Position numbers and translations under genes: made by a program
Shown: positions 12,701-23,039 of the stretch, piece after piece
Numbering within the stretch: the stretch's first letter is position 1
How the letters are laid out: each line of letters opens with the position of its first letter
Assembly (NCBI GenBank): GCA_021397845.1
Contig: JAHSVC010000024.1
Location: forward strand, 310,001-374,000
Source of the DNA: Areca catechu
Taxonomy: Eukaryota > Streptophyta > Magnoliopsida > Arecales > Arecaceae
Length of the DNA: 64,000 nt
Reading direction: 5' to 3'
The notes under the pieces: model-generated
Told to the model about the DNA's origin: nothing
What the model saw: only the letters and a program-made list of their open reading frames with translations
Database searches by the model: none

Positions 12701-15700
12701 ATTCAAACTTATACAATTGATTATTACGAGACCTTTTTTTCTAGGCTCGGATGAATTTTGTTCGGGTTGTCTTCTTTATTGCTGTTAACTAAGATTGGCA
12801 TATTATTCAGATGGATGTCAAGAGCGCATTTCTTTACGGTGATTTTCTTGATGATGTCTACATGGAGCAACTGCCAGGGTACGTTGCTTGACGGAGAATT
12901 GGCTATACAAGCTTAAGAAGGCCATCTATGAGTCGAAATAGAGCTCTCGTGCTTGGTTTGACAAGTTTATAGAGGTTGCTGCCAGTATAAGGCTCAGATA
13001 CTCATAGCTTGATCACTCGATCTTTATCCGAAAGAGTTCACGAGAAACTGTTGTACTTGTATTTTATATGGATAATATTCTTCTCATTGGTGATGATACA
13101 GAGGGCATCGCTGAAGTCAGACTACATATTTAATCTCACTTTGTTATCAAAGATCTTGGCATGTCAAAGTACTTAAGCCTTGAGATTGCTTGTTGTTCTG
13201 ATGGAGTCAGTCTTTCTCAGCGAAAATATGCACTTGACTTGCTAGCAGAGACCGGACTTCTTGGTTGTAATCCTATCAACACTCCCATGGTTACCAGTCA
13301 CAACAATTTCTTTGAAAACGATGTGGAGGATTTTCCAAATCTAGCTCAATACCGTTGACTGGCTGAAAAACTAATATATCTTACCGTTATATGACCAGAT
13401 ATTTCTTTTGCAGTTGGATTGGTCAACCAGTATATGCACAAGCCAAAGAAAGGACATTGGGAAGTACCATCAGAATTTTTCATTATATAAAAGGCTCTCC
13501 AGGAAAGGACTTTAAAAAATTTGGACATCTTGGCATCAAGGCCTACTCTGATGCAGATTATGCAAGATCTATGGAGGATCAGTGCTCAACCTTTGGCTAT
13601 TGTACTTATATTGGAAGAAACTTAGTCACATAGTGAAGTAAGAAGCAAAATGTGGTGGCCAGATTAAGTGCAGAGGCAGAGTACAGGACAATGGTCTATA
13701 CTACTTGTGAGATGATGTGGTTAAGTCATTTATGGAGGATTTGGGGTTTGTCTATATATAAAGCCTATGGATATGCAATGTGATAATCAAGCAGCGATTT
13801 ATATTTTTAGTAACCCAGTTTTTCACGAATGGACTAAGCATATAGAGGTAGACTGCCATTTTATTCGAGAAGCTATTTTGAGTGGCAAGATTCAGACACC
13901 CTTTATGAGTTCAGCAGATCAACTCGCGGATATCTTCTCCGATGCTCTCAACTCTACTGGATTTTTTACTATATATTCCAAGCTAGGCTTCGTTGATGTA
14001 TACGCTTCAGTTAGACGGGGAGTATTAGAATTAGAATAGAGTAGTATCGTAACTTATGTTGTTCCTTTGAAATAACTTATTTTTTGTAAAGTCTATTTAA
14101 GGATTGCTTAAGTCCTAATCGATTGAAGCTCTTTTATTTTTTCCCTCTCCTTCAACACCCTCAAACCAGACAAGTTTACATGGACCTGTATTTGTGTGCG
14201 CCCATTATCAATGATTGTTCATTGAATAAGACAAATGCATGCATTCATCTACGGTGGAGGCATGATGGTCCAATAAAGTCCAAGCTGGATCATTTATGCA
14301 GGAAAATTTAATGTTATTCCTTCTCTGCAAATATAAAAAAGAAGGGATCTTTTTTGCAAAATTCCCTTTCTTTCACCATCTCCAACACTCATTCCTGGTG
14401 CTGGGGTGTGGAAGCCCTGGCCTATCAAACAAAGTTTCAAGACTGAAACTTAGCATTTTTATAGAATTTTTACAAAACAAAAAAAAAAGGATGAATTCTC
14501 CAATTGCTTAGTGTGACTTTGTCAGTCTTTTCTGATGGGCAAGTTGAGTAGTTCATCTGGTATGGATTTGGGTTCCTCTAGATCACACAGTTTGTAAGCA
14601 AGATTGCAATTCACATCTTCATACAAATGAAACAGATGATAGGTCTACATTGGTTGAATTTGCTGGTCCTAATGTTACATGGATTCACATGTCTGTGCTG
14701 GGTGTGGCCGTTTGTATAAGCATTAGATGCTTCTAATGTCTAAGAATTTCTTCTTTTGAAACCATAATCATCGTACCCAAGGTTCATCAAGCTAGTATCG
14801 AGTATTGCACTGGTTGGTGATTGGTTTGGTATGGTACTAGTTTGGTTTTGTACGAAAATACGGTATGCATGGCCCATTGGTTCTTTACTGCTATGCCATT
14901 TTTTAAATTTATTTATTGTTTTTTTCCATTTTTTGTTGTTTCAGATTTTTTATTATTTTCAGTGTTAATTTTAATGATTGTGGTTGTTTAATTTAGTCAG
15001 TGTTGTTTAGATATCCTTTATCTTAGATTAGTCTCAAGTCTTGAAAAATATGCTATAAGCCTATAATCGGTAAATTAATGCAAGTGTAACATAATTGAAT
15101 GCTTGAGTATATATAATTGAATACATATAAAATATATCCAATGAATTTGAAGTACAAAATATGTATGGACATCTAAAATTGTGGCAATTTGTGCCCCGTA
15201 GACATTGGGATCTTGGTCATAGTTTGGGCTTGGGACATTACTCCAACTTTCCAAATAATCTACCACCCACTCCTATGGTCCATAAGCTCCGCCTCCTGAT
15301 AGCTACTTTGATATGGATCCTATATCTCATATTGGATTGGCCATTTGAAAATCGAGGCAGTGAAAGCCGACCTATAAGCTGCCTGAGCTATGAAGGGTTG
15401 TAGCCATTTGAATACGATGCTTCAGGCGAAGGATATCTGGGCATGTCATAGCCTTATTATGTGGAGTAGGCTCGGGTGTAAAACTTTAGATCCATAGTTG
15501 TGGACCCTACTCTATGCACATGGTCATCTACAGAAGTAGTACCATGTCCTGAACCAACTTGAAAAGTCCATCTCCTGTATCCAGTCATACCCTTCTAGGC
15601 TTTACTAGGCCATGTACCATGGTCTGTATCCTATATGGCTTGAGTATATTATGACTTACTAGTGAATCAAAGGCCATGGGCTACAAATCGTTTGTAGCCA

Positions 15701-18700
15701 TGTCGTGTCCATTGCCTCCTTCCTGGTCACCAGACATATCATGATTGGACCTATCATTATCATCATTGTTGGAATCATGAGATGATTTGGGCAACCGATC
15801 ATTTTAGAGCTCACTAGTCTTGAGATTAGGCTGAACAAACTCCTCATCCACTCTCTACAATGGAATTACAATTCCCTCTCCTTTGCCTTTCTAGCTACTA
15901 TACATTATTTCCCTAGATGCCCTTGCCTGGCTAGCTTTGCTAAGTGGCTTGACTAGGCCCACCACCTTGACTGGCCTACCTAAATGACATGGCTGGTATT
16001 ATGATAGCCTCTTCTTAGCATCTCTTTGTTAAATCTCTTGGAGGACATCTTGGACATTCAGCCTTGTGATGATGATCAGCTTTCCTCTGACACTTATGGT
16101 TGCTGAGTTGGTTGTGAGCATGTCATGTGTCCTTCTATCCATTGTTTTGCATCCACCCCAGCTTTCCTTTCTATGAAATTAGTCGGTCAAGCAGGTGATC
16201 CTAGCTCATCAAGATTCAATTGTTGCTGTTGGCCCTTAAATTGGCTCATTAAGCTCTTCTCGTTAAAATTTTAAAAAATAGAGATGAAAAGACAGGGAAG
16301 GCCTTAGCACAAGGCCTTTTCTGCCGCCCCCCTATATTATTGTGATGGGGCGGGTGACTGAACTACCCAAACCAGGGTTCCCGGTACTGGTACTGGGAGC
16401 CGTATCGGCAGGAGGCCGGTACGGTCTGATACGGTCCGTACCGTACCGGCAGGCGTACCAGCCTTTTTTTATCATAAAAATAATCTTCTCTCCCCCTCCC
16501 AAGCATTTAAAACATAAAATGGGCCGAACCACCCAAACCGAGCCCGTACCGACCCGAACTGGGCAATACATACTGGTACGGTACGGTACCGTACAGTACC
16601 GGTATGGAAACTAATTTTTTTTATTTTTTTAACGGTCCGGATGCCGGACCGTTTTATTAGACTAAACCGTACCGGCTAGCTGCCGGTACGGTACGATATG
16701 CCCCGTATCGAGCGGTATGGGACGGTATCGCGATCCTTGACCCAAACTACCTTGAACTAAGCAGAACTGAGTGGTTCTGCTTGTTTCAGTTGTATCAGGG
16801 CTTTTACTGAACCTAAAGGGTGGCATTTCTTAGTACACCTGAACAGGGCAGTTTGGGAAGAGACAACCAACCTTGGTCATTCCAGTGCCTATGCTTAAAT
16901 GCTAGGTGCAGATATTTTGGACTAAACTGAAAATGATATGGGTAATGTTGGCCGGTCCACTTGGCTTCTTAACATTGACTTAGTAAGGACCGTTCAACTA
17001 TCTTGAATCTGTATTTAGAATCAAATTCGGATCATCTATTCTCAATTTGGTATATTTAAAGATAACTAAATGGAAACTTTTGTGGAAAAATGAAAGCTCA
17101 CATTGGCACTGCATCAATTTGCAGGCCCCCACTATGCGCCTCCCTTATGTATTTTCTCTCTAATTCTCCATCTTTGAACAATTTGGTCTTCATGTTAACC
17201 CAGCTCAAGATTAAGTCTGTTAGATGTGCAATTTGGCATATTATGTGATCCAATTAAAAAGAAAGAAGCAATTCCTTCAACTTGCTCAACTCAAATCCTT
17301 TTTTTAAAAAAAAAAAAAAATAGTGAAAGTTGAGTCTTGGTTCTCTTTTCTTTCATTGATGAATAACAAACTGAATGACATAACTTCTAGTTATGCTAAT
17401 GAGCTGCATCCTTTTCACAGTTTGGGCTGGAGTCCTCTTATAGCAAGAAAAAGAACGCATTTTTTTGATACATCTTTTTGGAAATAGACTTGACTAATGA
17501 AAATTATCATATAGTAGCTAAAGTCCTATAAAAGGTAGATTTTGACTTCTACATTGACTTTTTCTTTAAATATTATGCTTATTTCTTCTCGGATTAGGAG
17601 ATTATGCCCAATCAAAGTTTTTCCCAAAAAGGAATTTGCAGCATTGATAGGCTTTGTTTTGGGGCTCAAACAATGGAATTTAGCCTTGATCGTTCAGTTT
17701 GTTGCACCCTTAATAGATGATGTTACGTCATAGAGCTCGAAAAGTTATCCATTTTTTTTTTTCTTCTAAAAGAGCACTTTAATTAGACAATTATATGGAC
17801 AAGTTAGATCTTTTAAATGTGTCCTAGATTCAGCTTCTCGATATGGTGAATCTCACTCCTAGAGCTTGTCCAATCCTCCTTGTAGTATCTAGAGTGATTC
17901 ATATCGAGTCTAATAATTCTCCTGGATAATTGTATTATAATTATCTTTTATATCCATGGTTGACACATCATGTTGTGCTTGCATTAAATTTAGGTATAGC
18001 ATAAGCAACAAAAAAAATGATGTAGAGGTTTGTTCATTTTTGGACCTCCTTTTCTTTTATTTTCCTCCCTCTCACTCCATTTGCATGTTAGTTGGTAGCC
18101 AATTTCACCGGGAGTCTTGTCTGATTTCATATCTTCATTATCCTAGATAGCCCGGACTTCTACTGCATAACATCCTAACTGACCGAACGTTTTCAAATCT
18201 CTCATGAACTCTTTAGGAAGTTCTGCATTGGAAGACCATTTCTTGCTTGTGCAAACGGCACAGCAAACCTGAAACTGAATTAAGGTCAACTATATTTGTT
18301 GAGCCAAAGAGGCTTAATTACTTAGAGAGGGTAATTTATGGGTAGGAACTGATTTCCTTGATATTTTTTAGCTGATCAATGGTAATAGATGCTGAGATCA
18401 TAAAGCCTACAGCCTACTCATTGAATTTTGTTACCTGTTACTGAGGTTTAAAATCATGAAATCCCATGTATCGGTAGAGACATTGATAGGGTATGACTTG
18501 CCAAGCATTTGAGAGAAAGTGTTTCCTTCCTAGGCATCTCAAGTACAAGACAATATTAGCGTCTGTCTGCCATATCAGTACAATGTCATAGTTCTGTGAC
18601 AATTATGCATGTTATCAGGGTCATATTGAGATACAGAGTCATTTTTATGTGTGCTCTAATTTTTTAAGCTGATGTCTATGAAGTTAGATTCACAGATATC

Positions 18701-19275
18701 TGTATTTATCACCAGATGTATCTGCAAGCAACTCGCTGCTGCTGCATGGTTGTTTACTATGTCAGTCTAGCTTGTTCTGGAAGCACCACCATGTAGATGT
18801 GATGAGGCTCTCATATTTGGTTTTCACATCTGGGATTAGGACTTGTCAATAACCTACGTTGTTTAAGTTGTAGAATAGTAAAACTACAAAAAAGAAAGAA
18901 TGACAAACAAACATATATCATTAACTGCTATGTCATGCAGGTCGCAGAGTACCTTGTGCGGTGCATCAGATCAATTCCCAGCATTCGGTCCATGAAGCCC
19001 ACTTACATTCGATTTCTCACAGGCTTGAAAGCCTACTCCCAGATATTCTCTGTTACGATTTTTCTTTTACTCCTTTTTCTGCCCCCTTCTTTTTCTTTTT
19101 GGCTTAGTATAGAACTTTCTCTATATTTGCACTATACTCCATCTAACTCTGGTACATGTCAAAAATAAGGAATGCTAACGGATACTCTCTCTATTATTCT
19201 TTTTTTTCCTTTCCACTTTGCATCCAGAGACTTGCCTTCGGTGCCAGAAGAAACAGATACCTCATTGAAGACTGA
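6706..19275 (+). CDS. NOL: NOL, chlorophyll(ide) b reductase (3' half, 9 exons)
   Basis: Short-chain dehydrogenase of the chloroplast. With NYC1 it reduces chlorophyll(ide) b to the 7-hydroxymethyl form, the first step of chlorophyll b breakdown. Coding exons: 6706-6773, 6882-6930, 7010-7095, 7278-7335, 8262-8312, 8515-8565, 8649-8690, 18941-19051 and 19228-19275 (stop TGA 19273-19275), 188 codons in all. Every intron is GT-AG and phases join cleanly. Visible features are INNAG (exon 1, cofactor-fold motif), GAGSDG with the likely catalytic Ser (exon 3), the catalytic YGATK (exon 4), [17 protein letters not shown] (exon 6) and the C-terminal FGARRNRY segment. [16 protein letters not shown] separates it from NYC1. 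Family members are roughly 340-350 residues, so the transit peptide and Rossmann start must lie upstream, outside this window or unrecognised. No stop or frameshift is seen, so the gene is probably functional. Confidence 0.92.
9290..9424 (+). repeat. 5' LTR of the intronic Copia element
   Basis: 135 bp from TATTAGAATTAGAG to TTCAACA, with the first TG decayed to TA. It pairs with 14023-14157. Confidence 0.9.
9425..9435 (+). other. Degenerate primer binding site
   Basis: TAGTATCAGTG directly after the 5' LTR resembles the initiator tRNA-Met complement TGGTATCAGAG with two changes. Confidence 0.7.
9961..14010 (+). pseudogene. Copia gag-pol polyprotein remnant
   Basis: Reads in pieces as one Ty1/Copia polyprotein. 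Gag starts at 9961 (ATGGCGTTG, with a stop soon after, near 10042). A protease-like segment at about 10900-11000 has [11 protein letters not shown] where DSGASDHMTGN is usual. A pre-integrase and integrase stretch (11230-11940) has [10 protein letters not shown] and [12 protein letters not shown]. The RT (12500-13370) has [20 protein letters not shown] and [12 protein letters not shown], where the usual YVDD catalytic pair reads MDN. The RNase H (13390-14010) has a DADYA-type strand, [11 protein letters not shown] and [14 protein letters not shown]. The altered RT and protease motifs and repeated stops show it is dead. Confidence 0.85.
14023..14157 (+). repeat. 3' LTR of the intronic Copia element
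   Basis: 135 bp, preceded by the purine strip GACGGGGAG and followed by the duplicated CCCTC. The LTR pair differs at scattered sites, so the insertion is not recent. Confidence 0.9.
14805..14875. repeat. GGTACC-type repeat, degenerate copy C
   Basis: A short, decayed stretch with TTTGGTATGGTACTAG and TACGGTATGCATGG, like the blocks of copies A and B. Confidence 0.35.
15160..16270 (-). pseudogene. Probable hAT transposase C-terminal tail, decayed
   Basis: Read on the minus strand from about 16150 to 15150, broken frames give low-complexity tracts like the tail of plant hAT-like transposases: a [18 protein letters not shown] segment, then a Lys/Gly-rich piece, a Val-Asp-Glu-Glu acidic piece, a Ser/Asn/Asp-rich stretch (about 15780-15700) and a Tyr/Pro/Asn-rich end (15266-15160). 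No catalytic core, BED finger or terminal repeats are visible. The assignment rests on the style of the tail alone; it could be another degraded plant ORF. Confidence 0.35.
16376..16738. repeat. GGTACC-palindrome dispersed repeat, copy B
   Basis: About 360 bp of GGTACGG, GTACCGG and GTATCGG variants in alternating orientation, inside the giant NOL intron. Three self-complementary blocks (16376-16460, 16560-16610, 16630-16738) are separated by T-rich and A-rich spacers. CGGTCCGGATGCCGGACCG near 16633-16651 is an almost perfect hairpin. Confidence 0.65.
17500..17940. repeat. Dispersed AT-rich repeat, copy 1
   Basis: By eye this aligns with about 30640-31060. Shared signposts in the same order are an AACTTCTACATT-like start, CAGCTTCTCGAT versus CAGCTTCTTGAT, ACTCCTA, and CATATCGAGTCT. 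Divergence is high, and the family is unknown. Confidence 0.35.
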
Positions 19276-19914
19276 GATTGTTTACCAAAAACCTCTGGGT
19301 CATGAAATCTTTTCTAAGTTGTCTCTATAATTTGGAATGCATCATCCTCTATTACAAGGAAACTATGATATATAGAAGGCAGTTCGTTCTAACGTGAACT
19401 TGTTTCTGTTTCTCCAATCTGGCAGGACCCTCGGTCGGAATTTAGCAATTCGGCATGCAGAGCTACACATCTGGATGATTTTTTGGTTGGACAAACGGAT
19501 CAGCTGTGCAAGGATCTGGAACTATCACTATTGAGGACAGGATGGTTTGAACAATGTAGTTGTTAGCTGGGAATGTTAGAAGACACCATGGCAGAGAATG
19601 ATTTAAGACTACGTCCTTGCTAAAATATTGGCAAAGTTTGGAAGCTTTGGCAATCATAATGCTTTCTGCTTTCCATGAATTGATGAACTGATAAAGGGAC
19701 TCGCTGCTTGGTGTTGAACAGTGTATAGCATCATTTCAGTGAATGAGCACCCGAACAACAATGTCCCACACTTGTGGAGCCTCTTTTGCTGAAAATGCTA
19801 AAATATGCATGTAGCATGCAACTGGATCCATGTTCATTTATTTCTCTTTTCAACACGGGGTGGGGAGGGCAGATGGGAAATTTATGATCTAACAGTTAAA
19901 AGTAATAGGGGAAC
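19276..19914 (+). other. NOL 3' UTR and downstream flank
   Basis: The first few hundred bases after the NOL stop are presumably 3' UTR; no poly(A) site can be assigned with confidence. The gypsy element begins 645 bp after the stop codon. Confidence 0.5.
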
Positions 19915-20487
19915 ATGAATGTCACATCCCGGATCTGAGATCATATGATAGGAATCATGGTAACCATTGCATTTTTATTGAGAATTCTTACTACAAGCAT
20001 TGAAATATCTTCTATGCATCACAACAAAATTAATTTAAATTACTAAAAGTTAAAATTCAATTAACTAATAAATTTAACTGTAAATAAAATTCAAGAGTCT
20101 TAATCTTAAATAATAGTTTTCTAAAACAGTATTAAAATCAAAAATAGTTTATGTTGATACTGAGAAATCTTGCTTTTAAAATAGTTTATGTTGATACTGT
20201 GAAATCTTGCTTTTAATCTTACTTCCAAAACAGTATTCACATCTACATCTAAATATCCGGATCTGAATAAAAAATAGAGGATAATAAGCTTGAGAATCTG
20301 GTAAGAAATGAATATCTCAACTAGATATTTTGGATATTATTAAAAAAAATAACATTTATAAATAAATGCAATGAATGGATGTAAGAACATAATTCATGTT
20401 AATTAATGCAAATCAAATCTTTTTAAATACTCATATATATTCATAAATTCAATTCTAAGCAAAATATATATAACTCAATAGTTTTTA

Positions 20488-20640
20488 ACTATGATCAACA
20501 TTTAAATTTTATTAGTAGGGTCTATTGAGTACCAATGTTTAACCTCCATCGGTAAGGTCTAATGAGTTCCAACATTTATTGGTGGGTCAATTGGGTACTA
20601 ATGTTTAATCCCAATTTGTAGGGTTTACTAAAATATAATT
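20488..20640. repeat. LTR minisatellite, about 4 units
   Basis: Roughly 38-bp units with the phrase GAGTACCAATGTTTAA and a TTGGTAGGGTC-like half. The partner LTR has about seven units at 27925-28195. Confidence 0.7.
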
Positions 20641-21284
20641 AGGCTGAGAGCACAAATTTAATTTGTATCATAGCACTTTTGCAACATAAGACAGAGACAT
20701 CATAATTTTATTCAATATATGCATATTGCATAACAAATCAACAAATCGTAATATTCTAGAAATCTAAAAATTATAAATCATTTTTTTCAAAATACAGTTT
20801 CATAATTTATGTATAATTCAAAGACAAATTCTTTACTTTCAAAATAAATTATGAAATATCTTAAAAGATGATTCATTATTTATCTTTGCAAAATAGTAAA
20901 TGGATGGATTCAATTAATCCTAAGAAGGTCCTTCAGAATCTATTATTCAAAATGTATTCTTACATTAATTTTAATTTATAATTAATTAAAAATAAAAATT
21001 CTAAGTTGAAACCCACATAAAATCGAACTGGAATTTAAGTGTGCCTCACATGATCAGATCTTTTTTCCAAAATAAAATAGTTAGAATCATACTAAGAAAT
21101 ACCAGAAGATCGATTTTTAAATTCACCCATTCTAAGGCAGGAATACAATGAAGAGACAGTAGGCATGATAGATAGAAACTTTTGAGGAGAAAGAAGCAGT
21201 TTATAAAGAGAAATTTTAAAGAAGAGACTAGAGGGAGAGAAAGGGAGGCGTGAGAATCCTTCTCTTTTTCAGTCGCCATTGCTT

Positions 21285-22015
21285 CGCCTCTTCCCCTGTG
21301 CAAATCTTCTACGCCACCCCCACCCCCCCCACACTGCCACCCACGGCTCGTCGCCCCGCTGCCGCCTCCGCCTCCGCCCGCAACTCGTCGCCTCGACACC
21401 ATTATCGCCTGTGGCTCCTCTGTGCCATCCCCACACCCTCTCTCCTATGGTGCCTGCGGCTCGTCGACCCGCCTGTCCCCGCCACTCGCGGCTCCTCCGT
21501 GCTGCCCCCCACACCCCCCTCCTGCAGTGCCCGCAACTCGTCGCCCCCAACTCTACCATAGCCCGCACCGTACCCCTACAGCTTGTTGCCCCGCCGCACC
21601 CCGTGGTAGCTCTTCCACGGACCGCATTGCTCCCCCGCAGCTCATCACCCCGCCGCACACTCCCTCCCCTGATAGCTCTTCTGTGGCTCGTCCCACCCTC
21701 AGAGCTTTTCAGCGGCTTGCACCCGTCAAGCAGCGCCTGCGACTCATAGCCCAACTATTCCCCCCCGCCCCCCCGCTCTTGCCAGCCCGCACCCCCTTGT
21801 AGTGTTTGTGACTTGTCACCCCACTGCCCCAAAACTCCGGAGTTCTTTCGTGGTGCCTGCAGCTCAATACCCCTCACCTGCCGCTCCTCCGTGTCACCTC
21901 GCCAACCCACTCACAACTTCTCCGTGGTGCCCCACTCCACCTGCAGCTCCTCTGTAGCCCCCTATATGAGACTGCTCCTTGCCGCCCTACCCTGTCGCTC
22001 ATGATATAGACCGCC
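21285..22015. repeat. GC-rich degenerate minisatellite in the 3' LTR
   Basis: About 730 bp, very C-rich on the plus strand, made of diverged repeats of phrases like CGCAACTCGTCGCCCCG, GGCTCCTCCGTG and CCGCCGCACCCC. Surrounding DNA is AT-rich. Long overlapping ORFs on both strands (up to about 160 codons, Gly/Arg or Pro/Ser rich) follow from composition, and I do not call them genes. Confidence 0.7.
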
Positions 22016-23039
22016 CTCTATTCCGGCATTGTTCATAGTGAAGATGCCTGTTTTGATTAGAAAAAATAATTGAAAATATCATAAACTTTAAAATATTTAC
22101 GGTATTAACCATGCACGTTGATTTTTAGCTAGTTGAAATCTGAACAATCCATTTATAATCCAATGATAAAAAATAAGTAAACAGTAAAAATATAAAAATA
22201 ACCTTTGGAGTACCATAGCAAAATCTTTTTCTTTTTTTCTTTTCTTTTTTTTTTTCATTCCTCGATTCAGAAGAAGAAGAAGGGAAAGACAATGGCAGAA
22301 TATAGCAGCCGGCGATCAATGACCAGCATAGAAGACCGGTGGCAGGTGCTGGTGACGAAGGTGGCCAAAAAAGAACAAATCATGGTCAAAATTTCTCAAA
22401 AACAGGGAAGATGAACAAGGGATTCATCAGATCTTTATTTCGATAAAATCTTTGTCAATGGAGGGCTTCTTTAAGGCAAGAAAAGAGAAGAGAAAGAATT
22501 TAATAACCTGAGGCTTCCAACGAGCCTTCCTAATAGGTTTTTCGGTGAAAACAATAAATTCAATCAAGGGTTTAGAGGAGAATAGAGAAGAGAAGAGAAG
22601 AGGCAAGGGTTGGGCGATTTGATCTCAAAGGAGAGTTTAATCTCTTAAATAGACATTGGGGAAAGGTTTATGATTAAAAACAATTCGAATCCCAGTTGGA
22701 TTGAGATTTCTTTTAGCTGGAGAAGAGGGATGGAAGAGGACTCCTGTGGGAGTTCTAATTCATCGCTACATCCACCCCCCACCCACCCCAAGCACCTGCA
22801 GAGAATGTGCAGGTTTATTTATTTTTTTTTTTTCTCTTGGGCCTGTGAAAAAATTTGTCTTCAAAATTTCTTACCCGCGCATCCGAAGAGCTACAAATAT
22901 TTGTATTTCCTTTCATCCCCAATTCCCAAGTAGCTTTTCTTTCCGTCTGATGACTCTATTGCACTTTAAAACAAGGAATAACATGACATCCCAGCATGTG
23001 ATCTTTACAATCATGCGAATCTGCAAGCTAGGGTGGTAA

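Larger units (their letters stand above)
9290..14157 (+). mobile_element. Complete but decayed Copia LTR retrotransposon
   Basis: A 4868-bp element inserted in sense orientation in a NOL intron. Both LTRs are 135 bp (9290-9424 and 14023-14157), and a perfect CCCTC duplication flanks it (9285-9289 and 14158-14162). A primer-site-like TAGTATCAGTG follows the 5' LTR, and GACGGGGAG precedes the 3' LTR. The internal order gag, protease, integrase, RT, RNase H is that of Ty1/Copia. Many stops and shifts make it inactive. Confidence 0.92.
8691..18940 (+). other. Giant NOL intron (10.25 kb)
   Basis: Donor GTAAGC at 8691 and acceptor ATGCAG ending at 18940 join GATGTG to GTCGCA in frame. The other introns visible here range from about 80 to 930 bp. 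Nearly half of this intron is one Copia element (9290-14157). The rest includes a probable hAT remnant, GGTACC repeats and otherwise featureless AT-rich DNA (8691-9289, 14163-15060, 16740-18940). Confidence 0.85.
19920..22973 (-). repeat. 3' LTR of the gypsy element
   Basis: About 3.05 kb, starting TGTCACATCCC on the plus strand. It aligns with 27383-30781 in blocks: 19990-20300, 20640-20900, 20900-21260 and 22240-22850. It holds a short minisatellite (20488-20640) and a GC-rich block (about 21285-22015) not found in the partner LTR, and it lacks about 250 bp of the partner's outer end. Confidence 0.75.

Noticed and set aside
21269..21754. Long overlapping ORFs on both strands (up to 161 codons)
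   Set aside because: They lie in the GC-rich repeat block, are Gly/Arg or Pro/Ser low-complexity, and are open on both strands for lack of AT-rich stop codons.
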